From Alphaproteobacteria bacterium (GTDB lineage Bacteria; Pseudomonadota; Alphaproteobacteria; Rhodobacterales; Rhodobacteraceae), in the NCBI GenBank assembly GCA_030427145.1, contig JAUHWT010000003.1:186001-250000 (forward strand): a DNA stretch of 64,000 nucleotides, given 5' to 3'. A program made the position numbers and the translations under genes. The notes below the pieces were generated by a model. That model did not search any database. It saw nothing but the letters and a program-made list of their open reading frames with translations, and was not told the DNA's origin. This document shows, one piece after another, positions 1 through 8,771 of this stretch (position 1 is its first letter; the number at the start of each line of letters is the position of its first letter).

Positions 1-1
1 T

Positions 2-253
2 TTCGCAGTGAACTCGTCCCTGCATTCCTACCTGATTCTGGCCTTCACAAAGGCCGAGCGGGTCACGATGGATGTCGGGTTTTACTACATGGCCAACGCG
101 GCAGGGCGCCTTCTGGGGACGGTTCTGTCGGGCCTGACCTACCAGGTTGGCGGGCTTGCGCTCATGCTTGGGACGACTGCGGTCATGGTGGCGGCGTCGG
201 CAATCGCGTCCGGACGCCTGAGTGAGGAAAAGGTAGAGGAAGTACCTGTATGA
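2..253 (+). CDS. arsJ: ArsJ-type MFS organoarsenical exporter, C-terminal part
   Basis: This is the last 83 codons of a gene that begins before the window. The fragment has hydrophobic helices and a glycine-rich stretch ([16 protein letters not shown]) that I recognise from ArsJ, the major-facilitator protein that exports 1-arseno-3-phosphoglycerate. The neighbouring acr3, arsC and arsH genes fit that role, since ArsJ normally works with a GAPDH that makes the substrate; that gene would be expected upstream, outside the window. The stop codon overlaps the acr3 start (ATGA), so the two are translationally coupled. The MFS family is secure; the ArsJ subfamily rests on this short fragment plus context. 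Confidence 0.75.
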   Translation, partial: FAVNSSLHSYLILAFTKAERVTMDVGFYYMANAAGRLLGTVLSGLTYQVGGLALMLGTTAVMVAASAIASGRLSEEKVEEVPV

Positions 254-1284
254 CTTTGTTTGAACGCTGGCTCTCGCTCTGGGTGGCTTTGGCCATCGGA
301 GCGGGGCTTCTGCTTGGAAACCTGATGCCTGGTCTGTTTGGCGCGCTGGCGTCTCTGGAGGTGGCTTCGGTCAACCTGCCGGTGGCGGTGCTAATCTGGG
401 CCATGGTCTATCCAATGATGGTTGGGGTCGATTTCGGATCGCTCCGCCATATCGGCGAGAAACCCAAAGGTCTGATCGTCACGCTGATCGTTAACTGGCT
501 GATCAAGCCGTTTACCATGGCCGCGCTCGGTGTGCTGTTTTTCAACCATGTGTTTGCGGGTTTCATTCCAGCCGATGACGCGCAGGCCTATCTCGCGGGG
601 GTTATCCTGCTGGGCGCGGCGCCGTGTACGGCAATGGTGTTTGTGTGGTCGAACCTGACGCGGGGTGATCCGAACTACACGCTGGTCCAGGTCAGCGTGA
701 ATGATGTGATCATGGTGTTTGCTTTTGCGCCGATTGTTGCGTTTCTGCTTGGTGTCACCGATATTGCGGTGCCCTGGGGGACTCTGATCCTGTCGGTTGG
801 GCTTTATGTGGTTATTCCGCTGTTGGCCGGTTACATCACCCGTGAGCGGCTGGTGCGCGATGGCGGTGAGGACGCGGTGGACGCGTTTCGCAGCCGGGTG
901 CAGCCGTTTTCCATGGTGGGGCTACTCGCGACCGTTGTTCTGCTCTTCGGGTTTCAGGGTGAGGTCATTCTCGATCGGCCTCTGGTGATCGCCATGATCG
1001 CGGTGCCGCTGCTCATCCAGTCCTATGGAATCTTTTTCCTCACCTATGGTGCGGCGAAGGCCTGGAACATCCCTTTCAATATTGCGGCCCCCTGTGCGAT
1101 GATCGGGACGTCGAATTTCTTTGAACTGGCGGTTGCGGTGGCAATCAGTCTGTTCGGGCTTGGATCGGGTGCCGCACTGGCCACGGTAGTTGGCGTGCTG
1201 GTCGAGGTGCCGGTGATGCTGTCGCTGGTTGCGTTTGCCAATGCGACGCGACACTGGTTCCCGGAGGGTGAAGGGGCAAAATGA
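250..1284 (+). CDS. acr3: Arsenite efflux permease Acr3
   Basis: This 344-residue inner-membrane protein has about ten hydrophobic segments and is a normal-length member of the bile acid/arsenite/riboflavin transporter superfamily. It expels As(III) using the proton motive force. Two residues known to be essential in the family are present: the Cys in [10 protein letters not shown] (C126) and the Glu in [11 protein letters not shown] (E292). The start overlaps the arsJ stop and the stop overlaps the arsC start (ATGA in both cases), so it sits in the middle of a tightly coupled ars operon. ArsB is excluded because the fold and motifs are those of Acr3. Confidence 0.95.
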   Translation: MTLFERWLSLWVALAIGAGLLLGNLMPGLFGALASLEVASVNLPVAVLIWAMVYPMMVGVDFGSLRHIGEKPKGLIVTLIVNWLIKPFTMAALGVLFFNHVFAGFIPADDAQAYLAGVILLGAAPCTAMVFVWSNLTRGDPNYTLVQVSVNDVIMVFAFAPIVAFLLGVTDIAVPWGTLILSVGLYVVIPLLAGYITRERLVRDGGEDAVDAFRSRVQPFSMVGLLATVVLLFGFQGEVILDRPLVIAMIAVPLLIQSYGIFFLTYGAAKAWNIPFNIAAPCAMIGTSNFFELAVAVAISLFGLGSGAALATVVGVLVEVPVMLSLVAFANATRHWFPEGEGAK

Positions 1285-1703
1285 CGGTTGTTGTGCATCA
1301 CAATCCGGATTGCGGGACGTCCCGAAACGTTCTCGCAATTCTCCGTGCCGCGGGTGAGGAACCGGTTGTTCTGGAATACCTGCGCACGGGTTGGAGCAGA
1401 CCGCAGCTGCTGGGGCTTTTTGCCGCGGCCGGACTGACGCCGCGGGAGGCGATGCGCACCCGGAACACACCCGCCGAGAGCCTTGGGCTGACCGATGCCT
1501 CGGTCAGCAACGCGGCCATTCTGGAGGCGATGCTGGAATACCCGATCCTGGTGGACAGACCCATTGTGTGCTGCCCCAACGGGGTTCGGCTGTGCCGCCC
1601 GAGTGAAACCGTTTTTGCTCTGCTCGACCGTCTTCCGCCGGGGCCCCTGGCCAAGGAGGACGGAACGCCGCTGATCGACGCGGAGGGCAACAGGCTTGTC
1701 TGA
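1281..1703 (+). CDS. arsC: Arsenate reductase, glutaredoxin-dependent type
   Basis: This 140-residue cytoplasmic enzyme reduces As(V) to As(III) for export by Acr3. The N-terminus [11 protein letters not shown] carries the catalytic Cys (C11). The three arginines that bind the oxyanion in the plasmid R773 enzyme correspond to R59, R93 (VDRPIV) and R106 (RLCRPSE). This is the glutathione/glutaredoxin-coupled class, not the thioredoxin-coupled low-molecular-weight phosphatase-like class. It overlaps acr3 by four bases, and its last codons overlap the arsH start. Confidence 0.95.
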   Translation: MTVVVHHNPDCGTSRNVLAILRAAGEEPVVLEYLRTGWSRPQLLGLFAAAGLTPREAMRTRNTPAESLGLTDASVSNAAILEAMLEYPILVDRPIVCCPNGVRLCRPSETVFALLDRLPPGPLAKEDGTPLIDAEGNRLV

Positions 1704-2406
1704 TACGCCCTCACTTGAGGACCGGCATTTCAAATCCATCGACGATGACCGCCTTTTCCCATCCGGTCGTTCAACGCACAAACCACGGATTCTGCTGCTG
1801 CACGGATCAGTTCGCAAACGCTCCTACAGCCGCCTGGTGAATGAGGAGGCCGCGCGCATTCTGGAACGGCTGGGGGCGGAAACGCGGGTGTTCAACCCCA
1901 GCGGTTTGCCCCTGCCGGATGATGCGGAGGCGTCCCACCCAAAAGTGCGAGAACTGCGGGATCTGGTGACGTGGTCTGAGGGCATGGTCTGGTGTTCACC
2001 GGAACGCCATGGCGCCATGTCCGGTATCATGAAAACGCAGATCGACTGGATACCGCTCTCGCTTGGCGCGGTCCGTCCCACGCAGGGCAAGACACTTGCG
2101 GTGATGCAGGTCAGTGGCGGATCACAGAGTTTCAACGCGGTGAACCAGATGCGCATTCTGGGGCGCTGGATGCGGCTCGTGACCATCCCGAACCAGTCCT
2201 CGGTCGCCAAGGCGTTTAACGAATTTGATGAGGCTGGGCGGATGCGGGCGTCGTCCTATTACGACCGTATTGTGGATGTGATGGAGGAGCTGGTGAAGTT
2301 CACGCTCCTGACCCGTGACAGCAGTGCCTATCTTGTTGACCGCTACAGCGAACGGCGCGAGAGCGCGGCGGAACTGTCGAAACGCGTGAACCAAAAGTCG
2401 ATCTGA
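1696..2406 (+). CDS. arsH: ArsH, NADPH-dependent FMN reductase / organoarsenical oxidase
   Basis: This 236-residue flavodoxin-fold protein has the FMN phosphate loop [12 protein letters not shown] (residues 35-46), [10 protein letters not shown] (101-110) and [11 protein letters not shown] (140-150), all strongly conserved in ArsH. ArsH oxidises trivalent methylated and aromatic arsenicals to less toxic pentavalent forms. The start is a TTG that overlaps the arsC stop by eight bases, so translation is coupled. It is the last gene of the ars operon and is followed by a strong terminator. Together with arsJ it extends the operon from inorganic arsenic to organoarsenicals. Confidence 0.95.
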   Translation: MSDTPSLEDRHFKSIDDDRLFPSGRSTHKPRILLLHGSVRKRSYSRLVNEEAARILERLGAETRVFNPSGLPLPDDAEASHPKVRELRDLVTWSEGMVWCSPERHGAMSGIMKTQIDWIPLSLGAVRPTQGKTLAVMQVSGGSQSFNAVNQMRILGRWMRLVTIPNQSSVAKAFNEFDEAGRMRASSYYDRIVDVMEELVKFTLLTRDSSAYLVDRYSERRESAAELSKRVNQKSI

Positions 2407-2423
2407 CCACGGCAGTTCCCACG

Positions 2424-2466
2424 AAAAAAAAGGCCCCGGCCTTTCGGTCGGAGCCTTTTGTTTTTG
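2424..2466. terminator. Bidirectional rho-independent terminator between arsH and degP
   Basis: A 13-position stem (about 2428-2440 with 2445-2457, one mismatch and one G-U pair) encloses a UUUC loop. It has a T run on the plus side (TTTTGTTTTT) and a run of eight A on the other side, so it can end transcription of the convergent arsH and degP genes. Confidence 0.85.
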
Positions 2467-2478
2467 TCTGCTGTGCCC

Positions 2479-3990
2479 TTAGTGGCTGAGGTTCAGCGCC
2501 ACGAAGCGCGGCTGATCGTTGCGGCGGACCAGAAGCAGCACGGATTTGCGTCCCGCATCCTCGGCAGCCTCGACCTGCTTGACCATGTCGCGCGGCGTGG
2601 AGACTGCGGACTGACCGACCTCGGTGATGATGTCGCCCTCCCGGATGCCCTTCTCGAACGCGTCCGAATCCGGATCAACGGTGACGACCACGAGGCCCTT
2701 GGTTTCCTGGCTGAGACCGAACTGCTGACGCAGGTTGTCGTTCAGGATAGACACGGTCATGCCGAACAGGGTTTCCTCGCGGTTCGCGGCCGGGTTGTCG
2801 CCGTCATCAGCGGCGGAGGCCAGAGTGACCTCTTCTTCCAGGCGACCGATTTCGACGTTCAGGGCGATACGCTCATCATCGCGGAACACCTCGACCTCAA
2901 CGATGCGTCCGACTTCGGTGTCAGCGACGACGCGCACCAGTTCGCGGGTGTCCTCAATCGGCTCACCGTCGAAGCTTACGATGACATCTCCGGTCTGCAC
3001 GCCGGCATCCTGTGCCGGACCCGGCGGCACGTCAGTGACCATCGCGCCGTTGGCGGAGGCGAGGCCAAGCGCATCGGCCATGTCGGGGTCCACGTTCTGG
3101 ATGCGGACACCGAGCCAGCCGCGACGGGTTTCACCGTATTCCAGCAGCTGATCGACGACCTGGCTCACAACGGCCGAGGACATGGCGAAACCGATGCCGA
3201 TGGAGCCGCCGTTGGGGCTGAGGATGGCGGTGTTTACGCCGATCACCTTGCCATCCATGTTGAAGAGCGGGCCGCCGGAGTTGCCGCGGTTGATTGCCGC
3301 ATCAGTCTGGATGAAGTCGTCATAGGAGCCCTGAAGCGTCCGGTTGCGGGCCGAGACGATACCGGCCGAGACCGAGAAACCCTGTCCCAGCGGGTTACCG
3401 ATGGCCAGAACCCAGTCGCCCACCTTGGCCGCGTCGGAATCACCGAAGGCAACGAAGGGCAGCGGCTCTTCGCTGTCGACCTTCAGGAGCGCGATGTCGG
3501 TGCGGGGGTCGCGGCCTATGATGCGCGCATCGAGTTCGGATCCGTCGAAAAACTCGATGGAAATGCCGTCAGCGGACTCGATGACGTGGTTGTTGGTGAC
3601 GATGTATCCGTCAGCCGAGATCACAAAGCCCGATCCAAGCGCGCTGGAGCGGCGCTGGGGGCGGTTTCCGTCCTGATCCCGCTGTCCACGTTCCATGAAG
3701 TCACGGAACATGTCGCTGAAGGGCGAGCCTTCCGGCAGCATTGGCGTAGGTCCAGGCGTGGCCTGAGCAATGGTCGTGGTGGTGGTGATGTTGACCACCG
3801 CCGGGCTCAGACGGTCAGCCAGGTCCGCGAAGCTGACCGGGCGGTTGTCCTGCGACCAGGCGCCCGATGCGGTCGACACGACCATTGCAAGCGCCATGCC
3901 GATGAGAATTCCAAATGTAAGTAAATACCTGCCGATGCCTGTCTGCTCTTCCGCGCGGGCTACGGCTGTCTTTTCGATCTTGGTTTTCAA
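2479..3990 (-). CDS. degP: Periplasmic serine protease/chaperone of the Do (DegP/HtrA) family
   Basis: This protein degrades or refolds misfolded envelope proteins. With the chosen start it has 503 residues: a membrane/signal segment at about 20-45, a trypsin-like domain and two PDZ domains. The catalytic triad is H135 (TNNHVIE), D165 (TDIALLK) and S238 (RGNSGGP). I start at a TTG at 3990 because GGAGG lies seven bases upstream; an ATG 34 codons earlier has no visible ribosome site and adds a non-signal-like stretch. It is downstream of hflK-hflC-DUF2065 but separated by about 120 bases that contain an inverted repeat, so it may also have its own promoter. Confidence 0.93.
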   Translation of the reverse strand: MKTKIEKTAVARAEEQTGIGRYLLTFGILIGMALAMVVSTASGAWSQDNRPVSFADLADRLSPAVVNITTTTTIAQATPGPTPMLPEGSPFSDMFRDFMERGQRDQDGNRPQRRSSALGSGFVISADGYIVTNNHVIESADGISIEFFDGSELDARIIGRDPRTDIALLKVDSEEPLPFVAFGDSDAAKVGDWVLAIGNPLGQGFSVSAGIVSARNRTLQGSYDDFIQTDAAINRGNSGGPLFNMDGKVIGVNTAILSPNGGSIGIGFAMSSAVVSQVVDQLLEYGETRRGWLGVRIQNVDPDMADALGLASANGAMVTDVPPGPAQDAGVQTGDVIVSFDGEPIEDTRELVRVVADTEVGRIVEVEVFRDDERIALNVEIGRLEEEVTLASAADDGDNPAANREETLFGMTVSILNDNLRQQFGLSQETKGLVVVTVDPDSDAFEKGIREGDIITEVGQSAVSTPRDMVKQVEAAEDAGRKSVLLLVRRNDQPRFVALNLSH

Positions 3991-4010
3991 TTCCAGTCCT
4001 CCGATTGGAC

Positions 4011-4031
4011 GGTACGTCCCACACACGTACC
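4011..4031. promoter_or_regulatory. Inverted repeat in the degP leader
   Basis: Arms GGTACG (4011-4016) and CGTACC (4026-4031) are separated by nine bases, immediately upstream of the degP ribosome site (about 3996-4000). It could be an operator or an mRNA hairpin affecting degP translation. No known regulator was matched. Confidence 0.35.
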
Positions 4032-4109
4032 GCTTTATGGTCCGGGTTCTGCCCCCGCGTGTTCCCGACCACAATTCACAGTTTGGTAACATAACACCGC
4101 TGTGAGGGC

Positions 4110-4298
4110 CTACTGTTTTGCGAGCCAGACAAGACCAACCCCCAAAGCCACCACAACAAGTCCCATTGTACGCCTCTTTTCGGGCGGAATTTTCTCAAGC
4201 GCCTCCAGAATATCCTGGATGCGCATGGGGGCCAGTGCAAACACCAGCCCCTCAATGATTGCCACCAGGCCCAGACCCAGCAACAGATCGTGCATCAT
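4110..4298 (-). CDS. DUF2065 small membrane protein
   Basis: This 62-residue protein has two hydrophobic segments (about 4-24 and 45-60) joined by a short charged loop (EKIPPEKRR). It matches the DUF2065 family, which is typically encoded next to hflC. Its ATG overlaps the hflC stop (ATGA), so it is translated with hflC. The function is unknown; the position suggests a small partner of the HflK-HflC complex in the inner membrane. Confidence 0.85.
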   Translation of the reverse strand: MMHDLLLGLGLVAIIEGLVFALAPMRIQDILEALEKIPPEKRRTMGLVVVALGVGLVWLAKQ

Positions 4299-5185
4299 TC
4301 CTCCGCGGTCTCATCTCCGCCGGTGTTCGGCGACCGCAGGTAGTCAAAGAACTCGCTGTCGGGCTCCACCATCAGGGTGGTGTTGTCGCCCTTGAGCGAT
4401 GAGCGATAGGCTTCCATGGACCGCAGAAAGGCGAAGAACTCCTCATCCGCGGTGAAAGCCTCGGCAAGAATGCGGTTGCGCTCGGCATCCGCCTCACCGT
4501 TGATGATGTTGGCGTCACGCTCGGCCTCGGAGACGATCTCGATCGCGGTCCTGTCGGCCTGGGCGCGCACACGCTGGGCGGCCTCGTTACCGCGGGCGCG
4601 CTCATCCGCGGCCTCACGCTCACGTTCGGATTTCATCCTCTGAAGCGTTGCCTCGAGGTTCTGCTCCGGCAGGTCGGCCCGTTTCAGACGCACGTCAATG
4701 ATCTCGATACCCAGAGCGCGCGCCTCCACGGTTGCGGCATCCTGGATCGTGTTCATCAGACCGACACGGTCGGCGGACAGAACGGTTTCGGACCGGACGG
4801 AACCCAGAGCCTCACGAACGTTGGCGTTGAGGATGGCCTCAAGACGCTGTGCCGCTGCGGTCATGCCACCGACACCCACGGCGCGACGGAACTGCTCCAC
4901 ATCGGAGATCCGCCAACGGGCGAAGGCGTCAACAATCAGACGGCGGTCATCGAGCGGCGTAACCTCAAGGGCGCTGGTTTCCAGCCCCTGAATACGTGCG
5001 TCGTAGTAGACCACGTTCTGGATGAACGGAACCTTTACGGCGAGACCGGGCTCCTCCTTGACGGCCTTGACCTGACCGAACTGAAGGACCATCGCCTTTT
5101 CACGCTCGTCCACAATGAACAAGGCATTGAAGAGCAGGAAGACAATGACCGCGAGGCCGATAAGAAGTACTGGTGCCTTACGCAT
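4295..5185 (-). CDS. hflC: HflC, SPFH-family regulator of FtsH
   Basis: This 296-residue protein has one N-terminal membrane segment (about 5-25) followed by an SPFH/Band-7 domain (motif DEREKAMVLQFGQV) and a long charged coiled coil rich in Ala, Glu and Arg (about 190-260). HflC pairs with HflK in large periplasm-facing cages around the FtsH protease and modulates membrane protein turnover. Its start overlaps the hflK stop by one base (TAATG). The length is close to that of other alphaproteobacterial HflC proteins. Confidence 0.95.
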   Translation of the reverse strand: MRKAPVLLIGLAVIVFLLFNALFIVDEREKAMVLQFGQVKAVKEEPGLAVKVPFIQNVVYYDARIQGLETSALEVTPLDDRRLIVDAFARWRISDVEQFRRAVGVGGMTAAAQRLEAILNANVREALGSVRSETVLSADRVGLMNTIQDAATVEARALGIEIIDVRLKRADLPEQNLEATLQRMKSEREREAADERARGNEAAQRVRAQADRTAIEIVSEAERDANIINGEADAERNRILAEAFTADEEFFAFLRSMEAYRSSLKGDNTTLMVEPDSEFFDYLRSPNTGGDETAEE

Positions 5186-6390
5186 TATTCAGCTCCTCCC
5201 GTCGGACGGCGCAACTCGTTGAGCGGCAGATAGGGTACGACACCCTGCCCTCCTTCCTGCGTATCCATGAGGAACATCTGCACGTCGCCTAGCACGTCCT
5301 CCATGGCCTCAAGATAAAGACGTTTGCGGGTTACGTCCGGGGCTTTCAAATATTCCTCCAGAACGGCGGAGAAGCGGCTTGCCTCACCCTGAGCCGCGTT
5401 GACCACCTGGGCGCGGTAGCCTTCGGCTTCCTGCAGCAGCTGTGCCGACTGACCACGTGCGGCGGCGAGACGCTCGTTGGAATACGCGTCCGCACGGTTC
5501 TGCAGCGTGGAGCGTTCCTGACGGGCGGCCTGGACCTCACGGAAGGCATCGATCACGCCCGCGGGCGGGTCGGCCTTGTCGAAGTTCACACGCACGATGT
5601 TCACGCCGGAGCTGTAGTCATCAAGCGTACTCTGGATCAGTTCCTGCACCTCCTGGCTGATGATGCCACGGTCGCGGGACAGAATGGGTGACAGCTCGGA
5701 GCGGGAGACAACCTCACGCATCGCGGATTCGGACACCGCGTCGATGGTCTTTTCCGGATCGGCGAGATTGAACAGGTACTGGGCCGCATCACGAATGTTC
5801 CAGACGACCTGGAAGTTGATGTCCACGATGTTCTCATCGCCGGTCAGCATCAGGCCGTCGCTGGCGCCGCGCACGGTTCCGGAGCCGATATCGACGAAAT
5901 TCTCCTGCGTTACCGGCAGGATAACACGCGTCACAACTGGCCAGGGTGCAAAGTTAAGACCGGGATTTCCGATACAGTCGCCGCGGCATTCGCCCAGCGT
6001 CAGCTCTACGGACTGCTCTTCCGGACGCACGGTATAGAACGACATGAACGCCCAGCCGATCACGAGAATGGCCGCGATAATTCCAATGCCGCCGCGGCTG
6101 ATGCCGCCACCAGGCAGACCACCGGGGCCACCGGAACCGCTGCCGGTTCCACCGCCGCCGCCACCGCGACCGCCCATGAGAACCTTCAGCTGTTCCTGGC
6201 CCTTGCGTACGATTTCATCAATGTCGGGAACCGGAGGCTGCCCGCCGGGGCCGCGATCGCCGCCGCCCCGGTTGCCGCCGCCCCACGGATTACGGCCGTT
6301 GCCGTTGTTCCCCGAACCCCGTGAACCGCTGCCCTGACTGCCGCCTTTCCTGCCGCCCCAGGGACCTCCTCCGTCGTTATTGCCAGGCAT
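5185..6390 (-). CDS. hflK: HflK, SPFH-family regulator of FtsH
   Basis: This protein of about 401 residues has a very glycine-rich, disordered cytoplasmic N-terminus (residues 1-100), one membrane segment (about 102-118), an SPFH domain beginning near YTVRPEEQSV, and a C-terminal coiled coil. It forms the hetero-oligomer with HflC. I take the ATG at 6390 because a GGAG lies upstream of it, while a GTG four codons earlier sits right against that same GGAG. It is the first gene of the hflK-hflC-DUF2065-(degP) block. The glycine run is normal for HflK and not a sign of assembly error. Confidence 0.95.
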   Translation of the reverse strand: MPGNNDGGGPWGGRKGGSQGSGSRGSGNNGNGRNPWGGGNRGGGDRGPGGQPPVPDIDEIVRKGQEQLKVLMGGRGGGGGGTGSGSGGPGGLPGGGISRGGIGIIAAILVIGWAFMSFYTVRPEEQSVELTLGECRGDCIGNPGLNFAPWPVVTRVILPVTQENFVDIGSGTVRGASDGLMLTGDENIVDINFQVVWNIRDAAQYLFNLADPEKTIDAVSESAMREVVSRSELSPILSRDRGIISQEVQELIQSTLDDYSSGVNIVRVNFDKADPPAGVIDAFREVQAARQERSTLQNRADAYSNERLAAARGQSAQLLQEAEGYRAQVVNAAQGEASRFSAVLEEYLKAPDVTRKRLYLEAMEDVLGDVQMFLMDTQEGGQGVVPYLPLNELRRPTGGAE

Positions 6391-6466
6391 CCGCCACTGC
6401 ACTCCTTTTCAAGGTATTGTTCACGCAGGACGCACGATTGTCCGTCCCGAGATTAAATTCAACCAC

Positions 6467-7834
6467 TCATTCTACCGGTACGCGCATCGTCACCAGCTCC
6501 TCAGCTGCAGTCGGATGCACCGCCATGGTGGCGTCGAAGTCCGCTTTCGTGGCCCCCATGCGCATGGGGATGGCGATAAGCTGTACCATCTCCGCAGCGC
6601 CGTGGCCCACGATATGCACGCCGAGAACCTTCTGATCGGTTTTGGACACGATCATTTTCATCAGCATCTTTTCACTGCCGCCGCCCAGGGTGGCAATCAT
6701 GGGGCGGAAGGTCGAGCGATAGATCTCGACCTCGCCCTGTTCACGCGCCTCAGCCTCGGTCATGCCGACCGTTCCGGCCTCGGGCTGGGTAAAGATCGCA
6801 GTTGCGATAACTCCCTCGTAGGCCCGAACCTCGCGGTTGCCGAACATGGTGTCGGCGAAGGCGTGGCCGTCCCGGATCGCCACCGGGGTCAGCGCCGCGC
6901 GCCCGGTTACATCGCCAACCGCGAAGATCGACGGAACGGAGGTCTGCGACCACTCGTCCACCACGATGGAGCCGTTTTCGCGAAGTTTTACGCCGGTCTC
7001 CTTAACGCCCAGCCCGTCAGTGCTGGCGCGCCGTCCGGTGGCGAACATGATATGGTCGACGATATGGGTCTCACCATTGTCGAGCGTAATTTTCAGGCCG
7101 TCCCCGTCTTTCTCAACCCTGACCACGTCACGCTGCAACTCGAGGCTCACACCCCGTTCGCGCATGGCGTCCGCCACATGGTTGCGAATGTCGTCGTCGA
7201 AACCGCGCAGGATCTGTTCCCCCCGGTAGAGCTGAAGAACATGCGTGCCAAGACCGTTCAGGATCCCGGCGAACTCACAGGCGATGTATCCACCACCCAC
7301 GATGGCAATACGCCCCGGCTGACGGTCCAGATCAAAAATCTCGTTCGAGGTAATGCCGTACTCCGCACCTGGGATGTCCGGCACCACAGGCGATCCACCC
7401 GTTGCGATGAGGATGTGCTTGGTCCTGAACACCTGGCCATCGGCCAACTCTATCGTGTGGGCGTCGCGCACAATGGCGCGGGTCGGGAACACATTGACGC
7501 CCGCTTTGGTCAGGTTGCCGCGATAGATGTTTTCCAGCCGGCTGATCTCCGCATCCTTGTTCGAGATCAGACGGCCCCAGTCGAAGGTGTTTTCACCGGT
7601 ATTCCAGCCAAACCCGTGCGAGTCCTCAAAGGCATCCGCGAAGGAACTGGCGTAGACCATGAGCTTCTTGGGCACGCAGCCGCGAATGACACAGGTACCG
7701 CCATAGCGGAATTCCTCCGCCAGACCCACTTTCGCTCCATGCTGCGAGGCAGTGCGGGCCGCCCGCACACCGCCGGAGCCTCCGCCGATCACGAACAGAT
7801 CGAAGTCAAAATTCGTCATACCAGGTTCAGGCAT
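6467..7834 (-). CDS. gor: Glutathione-disulfide reductase
   Basis: This 455-residue FAD/NADPH enzyme keeps glutathione reduced. It has the FAD-binding motif VIGGGSGGVRAAR (about 15-27), the redox cysteines C48 and C53 in GGTCVIRGCVPKK, an NADPH-binding GGGYIACE, and the C-terminal active-site HPTAAEE (H440, E445). The first ATG overlaps the end of rpiA by eight bases; a second ATG five codons in is closer to the usual N-terminus, so the exact start is uncertain. It also supports glutaredoxin-dependent ArsC encoded nearby, but in an independent operon. Confidence 0.95.
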   Translation of the reverse strand: MPEPGMTNFDFDLFVIGGGSGGVRAARTASQHGAKVGLAEEFRYGGTCVIRGCVPKKLMVYASSFADAFEDSHGFGWNTGENTFDWGRLISNKDAEISRLENIYRGNLTKAGVNVFPTRAIVRDAHTIELADGQVFRTKHILIATGGSPVVPDIPGAEYGITSNEIFDLDRQPGRIAIVGGGYIACEFAGILNGLGTHVLQLYRGEQILRGFDDDIRNHVADAMRERGVSLELQRDVVRVEKDGDGLKITLDNGETHIVDHIMFATGRRASTDGLGVKETGVKLRENGSIVVDEWSQTSVPSIFAVGDVTGRAALTPVAIRDGHAFADTMFGNREVRAYEGVIATAIFTQPEAGTVGMTEAEAREQGEVEIYRSTFRPMIATLGGGSEKMLMKMIVSKTDQKVLGVHIVGHGAAEMVQLIAIPMRMGATKADFDATMAVHPTAAEELVTMRVPVE

Positions 7835-8588
7835 CCTCGTTGTGCATCATTTCAACAGCATCTAATGCCGTATCCCGCAGGATCAACTCGGTCTCACCGT
7901 TTTCATGACCAACCACCACCGCATCGGCCAGATCAATGAACAGCCCGGACTCGACCACACCAGGAAGCGTGTTCAGATCATGGGCGAGTTGGGCGGGGTT
8001 CCCGATCCGTCCCAGGTGCAGGTCGAGGATGTAGTGCCCCTCATCCGTTACCAGCGGCTTTTCCTTGTTGAGCCGCAGAGTGATATCGGTGCCATCGACA
8101 TCGGCGTCCCTGAGGATTTCGTCAATGGCCGCCTGTGTCAGGGAGGAGCCGAACTGCACAACCTCAACCGGCAACGGGAACGCGCCCAGGTCCTTCACCC
8201 GTTTTGCCGGGTCCGTGATGATCACCAGGCGGTCACTCGATGAGGCCACGATTTTTTCCTGTAGCAGCGCGGCCCCGCCGCCCTTTATGAGGTTGAGGCC
8301 AATGTCAAACTCATCGGCCCCGTCAACCGTCAGATCGAGACGCCCGACACGGTCGAGGGAGCGCAGCGGGACGCCGAGATCCTCCGCCAGGAAAACCGTG
8401 GTGCTGGACGTGGCAACGGCGGTGATATCAAGACCTTCCGCCGTGATCCTCTCGGAAAGGAGACGTACGAACCAGGCGGCGGTCGACCCCGTCCCCAGGC
8501 CAAGCTTCATACCGTCCTCAACAAAATTAAGTGCTCTTGCCGCTGCGTTACGTTTTGCGACATCGGCGGGAGAAAGACTTTCTGGCAT
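7827..8588 (-). CDS. rpiA: Ribose-5-phosphate isomerase A
   Basis: This 253-residue enzyme interconverts ribose 5-phosphate and ribulose 5-phosphate in the pentose phosphate pathway. Diagnostic motifs are GLGTGSTA, TVDGADEFD and KGGGAALLQEKIVA. The ATG at 8588 is preceded at five bases by GGAGG, so I prefer it to an ATG five codons upstream that overlaps this site. It is cotranscribed with gor, which it overlaps, and is divergent from sdaA. Confidence 0.95.
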   Translation of the reverse strand: MPESLSPADVAKRNAAARALNFVEDGMKLGLGTGSTAAWFVRLLSERITAEGLDITAVATSSTTVFLAEDLGVPLRSLDRVGRLDLTVDGADEFDIGLNLIKGGGAALLQEKIVASSSDRLVIITDPAKRVKDLGAFPLPVEVVQFGSSLTQAAIDEILRDADVDGTDITLRLNKEKPLVTDEGHYILDLHLGRIGNPAQLAHDLNTLPGVVESGLFIDLADAVVVGHENGETELILRDTALDAVEMMHNEDA

Positions 8589-8771
8589 GGAACCTCCATT
8601 CACAATGTGAAACTTATAGGACGGTTGGCGGGCGACCGAAAGACGGATTGCGGAAACCGGTACAATTCAAACCATCAAAACGGTCGCGGTCAGCGGTGTA
8701 TTCCGTCGCAATTTGCCAGACCCGGGCGGTTCGTCCAGGCTAGAGCATCAGAAGTGTCGGAAAGGGTCGCA

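Noticed and set aside
2458..3924. Long open frame opposite degP
   Set aside because: It is the antisense of a strongly supported protease gene; GC-rich DNA opens the other frames. The product shows no family motifs. The same applies to long frames opposite gor, glmM, serA, nrdJ and hisS.
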